Assembly: GCA_016647705.1 (NCBI GenBank) | Contig: CM028338.1 | Span: 33,857,176-33,921,175, forward strand | Direction: 5' to 3' | DNA length: 64,000 nucleotides | From: Eucommia ulmoides | Lineage: Eukaryota > Streptophyta > Magnoliopsida > Garryales > Eucommiaceae | Shown here: positions 45,996 through 56,000 of the stretch, in pieces | Position numbering within the stretch: the stretch's first letter is position 1 | Layout: each line of letters starts with the position of its first letter | Made by a program: the position numbers and the translations under genes | The notes under the pieces: model-generated | Told to the model about the DNA's origin: nothing | The model's database searches: none | Seen by the model: the letters and a program-made list of their open reading frames with translations, nothing else

Positions 45996-47710
45996 TGATA
46001 GGTGTGAAAAACCTATTTATTTCTAATCCGAATTTGTTAGTTTTCGAATATGTTTATATAGTATTTTATTATGTTTTAATTAGTTTTCATACTTTTTGTA
46101 TAACTCAGGTGTGTGAAGCAAAAGATAGGAAACTGGAGCTAAAACGATGAGATCGAACCAAAGCGGTTCGACGTTACGGTGGATAAACAAGCTCGGAGGC
46201 TAAAAGATAAAACAGGCCCACCGCTTAGGCGTCCAGACCACCGCCTAAGCGGTGAAAATGCAGAGAAGAAAAAAATGTTACTAACGGACGACCGCCTGAG
46301 CGGAAATTCTACCACTTAGGCGGAAATCCAACAGAGGACGAAGAAGGGCTACTGACAGCCGCTCGCCTGGGCAAAAATTATACCGCCTAGGCAAAAATCT
46401 AATAGAATTTTCTCTAGTCCACCGCCTACTTCACCGCCCAGGCGATCAGACTTAACCGACCTAACTCCGCCTAGGTGCAATTTCCACCGCCTAGGCGGAT
46501 TTGCCTGCACAGCCTTTAGATATTTTTAAGATATTTTTGCTATAAATATCCCCTCTCCTCCCCCTTGGCCGGTATCTCTCTTCCCTCTCTTGCATTTTTG
46601 AGCCCCTTAGGCTATATTTAAGCCAAGGGTTAGGAATTTTAGTAGTGGAGCTTGCATCCCGAAGTGGAGAAGATGGCGAATCGATCGTTGAGCATCCTTA
46701 GCGGTTTATCTTCGGACGAGGCTAAGTTCTTCGATCATTTTTCCTTATTTCTTTATCTTAGGATAATGTGAGCATATTTAGCTCGTTATTTCATTATATA
46801 TGTGGTTATGGCCTCGAGTTAAATATGGATTGTAGTAGGGATTAACATATAATTTATAAATAGGTTGTTTGGATGATTTCGGTGTTTCGTTTGTGATTGT
46901 CCTTCGTAGTTTGATTGTATTTATCGTATTGTTTGTTTATTATGCTTGGATTGATAAATGGAGAATACAGGATTTTGACAAAACCCCGGATTCGGATGAG
47001 GGTAAATAAACGCCACGATTCAATAACCCGTGAGAAAGTTGGATTGTGGACAATCGATGATGTGGGGCTAGACACACGCTACCTAGGGTCGTAAAGACGT
47101 TGAGGGGGACCTCTTCGCTGACTCGAAGTTGCGTTATATTTCTCGTCTTACACTCGGAAGAGGTGGCGAGGGAGTTTTAGTACGGAGATTGTCGATAGGG
47201 TAAATACAACGCGATGATCCAATAACTCGGGAGGGAGTTGGATTGTGTGCAATCAATGACGCTGGGCGAGACTCACGTGACCTAGGGTCGTTAAGACGTT
47301 GAGGGGGACTTCTTCGTTGACTCGAAGTCATGTATTCTCCCGTCTTACACTCGGAAGAGGTGGCAGTGGAGTTTACGTACCGAGGTTGTCAAATAGGTCG
47401 AACAACGCAAACGCGAGTAAATCGAAATCGAACACGTATTTGTAAACACGTTAATCCCTATGCAATTCTTCACCCTAAAACATATTAACATAATAGTGTA
47501 GTTAATTTAGGATATATTAGTATTAGTTTAATTAATTAAATACATTTATTTTTCGCCTAGATAAACTTAGGTCACGACAAACGCGGTTTTCGATAGTAAC
47601 GATAACAATCCCTGTGGATACGATAACCCGATCTTAATGATCACAATATACTAAAACTTAGACCTCGTATACTTGCGAGTGTAAGTAAGAGCGTATTCCG
47701 CGTGCTACCA
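45996..47710 (+). mobile_element. Solo LTR of the TGATAGG family, subfamily A, nested (TSD CCTGT/CCTAT)
   Basis: 1715 bp, TGATAGGTGTGAAAAACC to GTGCTACCA. The flanks are CCTAT (45991-45995) and CCTGT (47711-47715), one mismatch; the sister element at 38610 reads TCCTGTCGAAGCC, so CCTGT is ancestral. Palindromes span 46218-46497 (CACCGCCTAAGCGGTG at 46239-46254). The TATA-like CTATAAATA is near 46547. It is about as close to 2115-3817 as two members of one burst would be. Confidence 0.9.
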
Positions 47711-48652
47711 CCTGTCGAAGCCGATAATCTTTTCATTTCTAAACATGCTTCAATACTCTATCCAATTAAAATTTTCCAAACTATTGTCGCTAAGCCTAAA
47801 AGTAAAAATTGAGAAAAATCAAGTAGCATAAACTAATGCTAACTTGAAGTGAGTGATTGAGGTTTTGGACGAATTGTTATTGGGTCGGTATTAGCGTATT
47901 CACTTGTTAATCTTTTAGTTCTATTTGCACGCCCCTAAAATTCTACAAATTCAAATAAGTTTGGGGGTGTGCTCGTATGTTTCTTTAAAAAATAAAAAAA
48001 AATGTGAATATAGTTTTTATTCTCGTTTCTTTTGACAAGTGACTACAAAGTTCTTCAATTCTCGTTCAGGGTTGTGTTTTTAAACGTGTGGGGTTACGAG
48101 AAAATGATATAGCGACAAGCGTTTATGCCTCGGGTATCGTTCAATTATAACAATTTGCTATTTTCTATTCCTGCGATACCCTTGGTCATTTTTCAAAGCA
48201 AAACCAATCTCCATTGATCTCTGTGAATATCCAAACCTACATTAGTGAATAGTCGAGCCTAGTCAAATATATGGTTTTTCTGAATCCTTTAAGGTTTAAG
48301 TAATGAGCTTGTCTACTGAATGATCCAATCTGGAGTTTGGTTAGTTATACATTTGAGCTCTCACACACACACATTTTAAATGGATCTAGAATGGTTTTTA
48401 TTGGAATTGATTTATTGAAATTCTAGAACACCACTTGGTGTGTATTATTTCCCAAACTTGATCAGATTGAGAGATGTTGAGGAAGGACCAACTTGGTCTC
48501 TTCGATTGAATTTGGAACTCGCATGTGTATACTTATTCTATGTTATGTTTATTCATTTTTAGATTAATTGTTAGTTAATTAGAGTAGTTAGTTTAATTTA
48601 GTGTTAGGGTGTTTTGCTCGAGAACTAGCAAAATTTCAAGTTTGGGGGTATT
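47711..48652 (+). other. Second part of the conserved non-coding block and polypurine tract
   Basis: Continues the block interrupted at 45995. It ends with CTAGCAAAATTTCAAGTTTG and GGGGTATT before the 3' LTR. Frames at 48601-48888 cross the LTR start and are not genes. Confidence 0.7.
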
Positions 48653-48845
48653 TGATAGGTGTAAAATACTTATCTACTTCTAAACCAGATTTGGTAGTTT
48701 CGAGTGTTTTAGTTATATTTAATTGTTTTTTAGTTTGTTTTTATGTAATTCAGGTGGAGGGATGCAAACAAGAGACAAACAAGCGAAAACGGTGGGAAAA
48801 CGGTGAAGAAATAATGAAGAAACAAGGTTTTAAGATTACAAGAGC

Positions 48846-49100
48846 CATCGCCGAGGTGGTGAGAATGCAAATGATGCTTAAAATATGAGCAGTCCCTCGG
48901 CCTAGGCAGAAATTCCACCGCCTAGGCAGAGAAGAGCCAGAATGTTTGGAGCAGTCCCTCGGCCTAGGCAAAAATTCCACTGCTTAGGCGGAGAAGAGAC
49001 AGAAACTTTGGAGCAGTCCCACGACCTAAGCAGAGATTCCACCGCCTAGGCAGTAGAATGGCAGAACCTTAACCGACTTAACCTCCGCCTAGGCGGTGAC
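48846..49100. repeat. Palindrome array in U3 (three composite 61-bp units)
   Basis: Units begin GAGCAGTCCCTCGGCCTAGG at about 48888, 48949 and 49010. Each contains an outer CGGCCTAGGC motif and an inner CCACCGCCTAGGC motif, several decayed by one or two bases. A final CCGCCTAGGCGGTG lies near 49086. Confidence 0.85.
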
Positions 49101-50036
49101 CTCTGCACAGCAAATAGATATTTTCAAATATTTTGAAACCTTGCACCTATAAATACCTATTCCCCCATTTCCATTGAAGTCTTTCGGATGCTTGGACGTC
49201 CCTAACCCTTAAGCCTTGATCCTTGGCCATTCTTGAAGAGGATATTCATCATCCGGAGAAGAGGAAACATTGGCGGATCGGTCTTTGGTGACAATGGATC
49301 ACTCCACTTTAAAATTTGATCTTTCTCTCTTTGTTTCTCTCTTTGTAATTTAATATTTTATTGTAAATGATGATGAATCCATCTTAGTTTGTAGTTTCAA
49401 TGGCCAAGATCATGTTAGATTAGATAAATATTAGATAGGGATCGATGTAGTTGTGTAAATACTAGTTTAGTTTAATATATGTTTCTTTAACGGTTGTTTG
49501 CTTTTAATTCCGATTGTGTTTATCATTTTATGACAACTTTAGTATAGTTGTTAAGGTATTAGGGTTCGATTTGAGAATCTAGGGTTTGACACTCGGAAAA
49601 GGTAACCCTGGATTCGGACTAGGGTAAACACATCGTTACGATCTAACGACCCGGGAGGATGTTAGTTAGTGTGCAATCAATGACGTTGGGGCAAGACTCA
49701 CGCAACCTAGAGTCGTTAAGACATTGAGGAGGGCCTCTTCGTTGACATGAAGTCGCGTATTCCCCCGTCTTACACTCGGAAGAGATGGCGGAGGAGTTTT
49801 ACAATCGAGATTGTCGGATACCATAAACTTCGCTATTATTAACTAAAACGAAATCAAACATGTATTAAGTGAACGAAATCAATCCCTAGATAATCAACTT
49901 AGTTAGGATTAACCCACTAATTGTAATTTAGTTTAGTGTTAATTAGTTTAATTTTAAAACATTTCTTTAACCGTCTAGATAATAGGAGACTATGTCAATT
50001 GCGGTATTCAATTATTCAACTCGTCCCAGTGGGAAC

Positions 50037-52153
50037 TGTTGGCCCAGTAGAATACTCAAAAGGAGGGGTGAATTGGCTAATTAAAAATATATCAGAATAA
50101 CACTTGATAAATCAAATAATTAATTTTATTCCTAAATTAATTATTATCTTTATAACACAGCGGAATAATATTATCAATCTAAGTGCACACCCAAACAACA
50201 AAAATAATAAAGTAAATATTGCAGTACACCAAGATATATCCTGGTTCACCAAGCTACTCTTGACTAGTCCAGTCCTCCGAGCCCCACGGAGATTCACACC
50301 CACTAATTCTCAAGATCCTTTTAAAGGTAGGACCCAAACCCACACACCGATTCTTTTACAGGCTCAGAATCAACCTTTACAATTTTCTTTTCCAAGGCTC
50401 AGGAATAATATCTACTTTTTACAAACTCAAGAATAACCTATCTTTTTACAGGTTAAAAATTAACCTAATTCTTTTTATCACTACGACTCAAGAATTAAAA
50501 CCTCACAAAACACTTCCAGTATACTTTTCACAGGTAAGGATGGAACTTTTATAATTTACTCACACTAATTCTATTCAGAAAGAATTAATACCTCAATCTC
50601 TTTACAGGAAGAGACTGAAATCTGGCTACCCCTAATTAAATATCCCCAATGATATTTAATCCATCACAACTCATCAATACACAAATTGATAAGAAGTAAA
50701 TCTCACTCAGGAGTTTCTACCACCTCAGATAAATAAAAACTCAATTAATATCTCAACTAATGATAGAAATATATGAGATATAAAAATCTTATTTTAACAA
50801 GATATGGGTAGCAAATTGGAGCACATAATCAGATTTAAGAAATTGTTTATAAAAATATTTTCTTCAAAAATCATAAACAAATTCTAAGATTAATTTCCAA
50901 ACAATAAACAAATAATGCAATAAAAGAATATAATTGAAAAAATCTCACCTGGATAACACAGAAAGAATAGATAAAGCAATGTAACTTCAAATGCAGTAGT
51001 AGCACAAATTAATAGCAGTTGATCTTTAAGATCGTCTCTCAGAAAAGCTCACAAATTTCTGATGGATAATTCTTATAAAAGCTCACAATATGAAATGATA
51101 TAATTTCTCTCTTGTTTACTGCTTCATTAAAACATAAATTCGCAAGTCTATATATAGGGATATGTAATCAGCCTTTCAACGACTAGTTTACAAGTGTCTT
51201 GACAATTAAAAGCTCCTATAGACCCCTTATATTATAAGGACTTCATTTAGGTTCAATTTCACTTAAAAACAACTTTCAAATCTTTCAATTAAATCCCCAA
51301 AGTATTTCTCAATCTCAATTAATAAGAATATAAACTATTTCAAGTACCAAATTGAGAAATATTAATATTTAATGTACCAAATCAATAGAATTTAATTAAT
51401 ATATGAACCATATCTTAAATATCATCAAATCCCTTAAATCTCTCTCAAATCTTAACTAAAAACAGCTGCCTTTAGATATGATTTCGGATCAAACATTATC
51501 CTGAAACAAAGCCACCAGTCGACTGCCCAGTCGACTAGGAGATTTAATATGCAGTCCATGCACTTGATCAGTCGATTGCTCGGTCGACTCGCAAATTCAG
51601 AGAGTTTGCCAAGCTTCCACCGGTCGACCGCTCTATCAACTCGCAAATTCAGAGAGTTCAGCCACCATATGCCGGTTGACTCCTAGGTCGACTTTTCTCT
51701 TCTGAATCTTTTCTCTGATCTCATTTTATACTCTTTCTCTTTTACATTTTCACACCTTTAACTAATTTTTTTTCTCAATTAGCTCCACTAACTTTCTCAA
51801 ATTCCATTTTAACCATTTATAAATATTTCTTTTTAAATACACATAGGAACAAATAAATTTATCTTATTAAAACACACATAAATAACAAAAATATTTGGTG
51901 CCGTGTGTGTTCCTAAATGGGATATTAAGAGTTGAAATTTACCTGGGTTGTTTTCCTTAATTTCTTCAAACTCTTAAATCTTCAACTTCATCTTCATCAT
52001 TTAGCATCCATTTAATTTAATCTTCAATATCTTCAACTTCATTTAATTTGACATTTTCATTACTGAAACTTTAAATCATTGAAACACTCAATTAAACATT
52101 AGTTCCACCAAAACATCAATACTTAATTGTTCATCAAAATCTTAGGATCAACA
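50037..52153 (+). mobile_element. Solo LTR of a Sirevirus-like copia element (TSD GGAAC/TGAAC)
   Basis: 2117 bp, TGTTGGCCCAGTAG to GGATCAACA, with inverted ends TGTTG/CAACA. Flanks are GGAAC (50032-50036) and TGAAC (52154-52158); the other LTR of the host reads GGGAACGATA, so the right copy has one change. Sequence such as GGAGGGGTGAATTGG, ATATATCCTGGTTCACC and CCCCACGGAGATTC is typical of plant copia LTRs of this kind. A cluster of GTCGAC palindromes lies at 51525-51695. No gene inside. Confidence 0.82.
51525..51695. repeat. Paired GTCGAC palindromes in the copia LTR
   Basis: Four pairs: AGTCGACTGCCCAGTCGACT, AGTCGATTGCTCGGTCGACT, CGGTCGACCGCTCTATCAAC and CGGTTGACTCCTAGGTCGAC. Within a pair the two sites are about 12 bp apart. 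CGCAAATTCAGAGAGTT repeats between pairs two, three and four. Confidence 0.82.
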
Positions 52154-52254
52154 TGAACGATATCTGATCTTTAACGATCCGTTATATTAAAACTGGATCT
52201 CGTGCATTTGCAAGTAGTCAATACGCGAACGTGCAACAAACACCTCGATGAACA

Positions 52255-52381
52255 GATACCGTTCTAAATATTATGAAATCCCCCAAGGGTATGACAGAGA
52301 TGATTCTTGCGGAAATGGACGCGATTGCCTTTGATTAGTGCCCCCAGTTGTTTTCATTTCATTTTTCGTTTAAAAAAAAAT
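52255..52381 (+). pseudogene. LINE ORF2 C-terminus, 3' end and poly-A tail
   Basis: Joining GTGAATAAAGATAC (42656) to CGTTCTAAAT (52260) continues one frame: VNKDTVLNIMKSPKGMTEMI, then LAEMDAIAFD and stop TAG at 52337. A short 3' tail with GCCCCCAGTTGTTTTC ends in a run of A at 52372-52380, the expected end of a LINE copy. Confidence 0.8.
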
Positions 52382-53058
52382 GTTTATAGAATAAAATATG
52401 AAAGAATATAAATTCAAAATATATTCTTATAATATATTTTTGTAAACAATATTCTATTAAATATTAACATTAATCTTTTTTGTTTTATTGCCCAAATATT
52501 AAACTTAAATTTATTTATTTTTTTAATTTGATTCTACTATATGTTAGTCTATATTATAAATCACAACAATATTTTTAAAAAAATAAATGAATTAATGTTT
52601 GAGATTAATTTGATAAAATATACGGATAAAACCGTTTTACAAAATTTTGGAAAAAATAATTCCAGCTCGAATTTCCCGGGGTTAAGTTTAATTGTAACCT
52701 TTAAATTTTATATATTTATTTAATTGAATATATATATTTTTTTTAATTTAATTTATACTGGCAAAGACTGATTAGAAACTTGAAATTTACTTCAAACCCG
52801 GTAGAAACAAACTCTAGATTTGAGCTAATCTCTACAATGTCGTCCCATGAGTAGTTATGCTTTTGATTCATAATCTTTGATCTGATTGGCAACTTTTCGT
52901 TTTCCCAATCTATTTGATCTGATTGATCAACTCTCCTCAAATATCCAATTTCTTCCTCGTTTCAATTTCTCTTTTCACCTAATTTCCCAAATCTCTCCTC
53001 CGTCGTCAGCATCTGCAGGTGGTTTAGTTCTTATCTCGTAAATTTCCCTCATTCAACA
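52382..53058 (+). promoter_or_regulatory. Upstream region of the polygalacturonase-like gene
   Basis: Strongly AT-rich, no gene seen. A TATATATATTTT stretch (52728-52741) could serve as a TATA region. Pyrimidine-rich text with TTTCCCAAATCTCTCCTCC (52982-53000) near the start codon looks like plant 5' UTR. No transcription start can be fixed from sequence alone. Confidence 0.4.
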
Positions 53059-56000
53059 ATGGCGGAAACCCCCCGATTCAACCATCGCAGGCTCGACTAC
53101 ATGCGTTTCGTCTCGAAATTTCTTTCGTCTCATTACACTTCTCTCGCTCTGATTTGGACAGTCGGATTCATTCTGATCGTAGCGTGGCAGCGCACGGCCG
53201 TCGATCGTCTCTTGGCGTCCCGCCGTTGGTTTTCGCCGGGGAGACCCATACCGAGGCTGCGGCAAGTGGTGTTCAACTTGAGCGATTTCGGAGCGGTGGG
53301 CGATGGCGTGACGGTAAACACGGAAGCGTTCGAGAGGGCAGTTCTGGAAATCAAGAAGCGAGGTGGGGGTCAGCTCAATGTTGAGCCTGGGCGGTGGCTC
53401 ACGGCGCCGTTCAACCTCACCAGCCATATGACTCTCTTCCTAGCTGAAGATGCTGTTATACTTGGAATGGAAGTATGTTCCTTTCCTAGATTTGATTTCG
53501 TCCATGGTCACCCAATAGATGCACCGCTTGTTCTCATTGTATTCGTTCTTTAACCATTTATATTTTCTGTGTTACAGGATGAAAAGTATTGGCCATTGAT
53601 GCCTCCTTTGCCATCGTATGGATATGGAAGAGAGTGCCCTGGACCTCGTTATGGTAGTCTAATCCATGGCCAAAATCTTAAGGATGTTGTCATAACAGGT
53701 CAGATCTTTGGGGTCTGCTCTGCAATTGTTTTGTCAGAATGGATATTTGGAGCCCTTGTCAATATTCTTCTTAAAAGATTTATATTTATCTGTTGAGTTT
53801 TAACTTTAAATCTGGAGTAATCTTCATATCCAGTTGCAAGATTAGTGTTTCGAACACTAATCTTGAAACAAAAATTAATGTAAAAAAAAAAAAAATGGGT
53901 TTGCTTTGCTCCTCGATGTTTAGAACAAATTTATGGGAGCAAAATATAATTGTTCACATATTTCTCTCTCCGTTCTAAGATTAATAAAATAGAAAACAAT
54001 AATACGGGAACAGAAACACTTAAGGCCTATTTGGTTATCTATATCACCCTATTTTATGAATTATATGATTTTTGATGAATTGATTTGCATATTTTCCATT
54101 TTCCTATGATTTAATCAAATTCACATATTGTTTGTTTGAACATAGAAACATACAATTGTTTTAGTTTAATTAAATTTTTTAGCTATATTATACTCCAATT
54201 TATGTGTTTGTACTAGAACTAAAGCTAGCTAATTTATGTGTGTTTTAATTTTTTTCCAACCAAAATACTGAATTATAACAATTCCTAATTTAACTAATTG
54301 GAGAATAGTACAATTTGCCAATTGAAGGACAACCAAACAGGCCCTTAGCAAACGCCACATGCATGGTGGGCAGAGTCGTGAGATTTCCAACTTTAATATT
54401 TTTCCTTATTTTTTTTCCCTTTGATCTATAGGACATAATGGTACCATAAACGGGCAAGGTCAAATATGGTGGAAGAAGTACCGTAAGAAGCTTCTCAACC
54501 ATACAAGGGGCCCACTTGTTCAGATAATGTGGTCAAGCAACATTGTGATTGCCAACGTAACTCTGCGTGATTCCCCTTTCTGGACTCTCCATCCTTATGA
54601 TTGCAAGAACATAACTATCAGAAATGTAACCATCTTGGCTCCATTATCTGAAGCCCCAAACACCGACGGAATAGATCCCGGTAAGTCTTCTTTGTTATTT
54701 GATATTGTCTCATTTACTTGATGAGTCTTGCTCGTTAATGGTTTGTGCATTTGGTTTTGTTCTTGCATTTGAAGTTTTCTGTTTTTTAAAACAAAAAATT
54801 GAACTTGAACTTTTTTTTTTCTACAACACGAACTCCAAAAACTATTTGACGAATCATTTTGTTATTTTTTTGTAATTTCAATCAATCTTTTGAAATATTT
54901 TACTTTTATTATTGTGGATTTTGTAGGGACAGCCCTAATTTTATGCATGTGTTTTAAAACTCATTCATCCTTGCATAAGATTGTACCTTCAAAACTTTTG
55001 CGCTTTTAAAAAAATACTGCAGTTAGGCAAAAATTCCCCTTCCATTAAATGTTTCATATCGTATGAATGTTTCCTACCTTCATGTTGGAAGCTTGTAGTC
55101 ATTTAACAAAGTGAGAAGATATGATACTTGATTGTTCATGCCGAAATTAAATACACAAGTCAGAAGTATATAAATCAGTTATCATTGCATATATTATAGT
55201 ATTTCATTCATAGTTACATCAAAATTGTTAATGACGGTAAAATTAAATATTTTGTGTAAAAAATGAGGAGTTTTGGTCAAGAAAAATAGGCGTTAGTAGA
55301 AATTTGTTTTTGAGGGCAGTTTAAAGTGCAATGTCATAAAAGGGAGGGGACGACAATTTACCTTTATCATTTCAAACTGTTTAATTTTTAACATCTCTTT
55401 CTCTCTCCACATTTATCTCTCTATCTCTTCGGTCTTGTAAAACTGACAACCTAATGTATAAAGGCTTCCGCCATTGAAGGGGGGTCTGGGGAAGATGTGA
55501 TGTATGCAACCTTAGCCCTACATCCCTATATACAGAGAGGTTATTTTTAAGATTTGAATCCGTGACCTTACATATAGAGAGGCTCTTCTCTCTTGTACAC
55601 ATATATTTTCAATAAATCACATCCACCCCCTCTCTCCTTAGGCTTTTTCTAATTTTTTCTATCATATCATTTCTATTTTTTATCATGTAACACAATTTTA
55701 TAAAAATTCTTCATAGCAAAGAGGATTATTAATAAAATTTCTCTTTTATCAAACCATACCAGTTTTTACAGTTTTCAAAAACTATTTTTGATTTATCTTA
55801 TGGGAATTGTTTTTTTGCTCTTATTGTTTCTCGATGCTGAATTTGGTTTAGATTGCTCTTTTCAGATTCATGTGAGAATATGGTGATAGAGGACACTTAC
55901 ATAAGCGTTGGCGATGATGGAGTTGCAATAAAGAGTGGGTGGGATCAATATGGAATTGCTTATGCCCAGCCTTCCACCAACATTCTAATTCGGAATCTTG

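Larger units (their letters stand above)
42657..52254 (+). mobile_element. Large non-autonomous TGATAGG-type element, subfamily D (TSD GATAC)
   Basis: 5' LTR 42657-44075, primer site 44082-44100, internal region to 48652, 3' LTR 48653-52254. GATAC is duplicated exactly at 42652-42656 and 52255-52259. Ends are TGATAGGTGTAAAATACC and TACA/AACA. The internal region has a short gag N-terminus, a palindrome array, and the non-coding block seen in the sister elements. A solo LTR (45996-47710) is nested inside and a copia solo LTR (50037-52153) inside the 3' LTR. No pol genes. Confidence 0.9.
48653..52254 (+). repeat. 3' LTR, subfamily D, split by a copia solo LTR
   Basis: Matches 42657-44075 in 48653-50036 and 52154-52254. 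The palindrome array holds three composite 61-bp units against two in the 5' LTR. Confidence 0.88.

Noticed and set aside
50104-50436. 110-codon frame in the copia LTR
   Set aside because: Not shared by the homologous LTR piece at 11292-11640; no domain.
53053-53427. Minus-strand 124-codon frame opposite exon 1 of the GH28 gene
   Set aside because: Antisense of a real GC-richer exon; no start context or domain.
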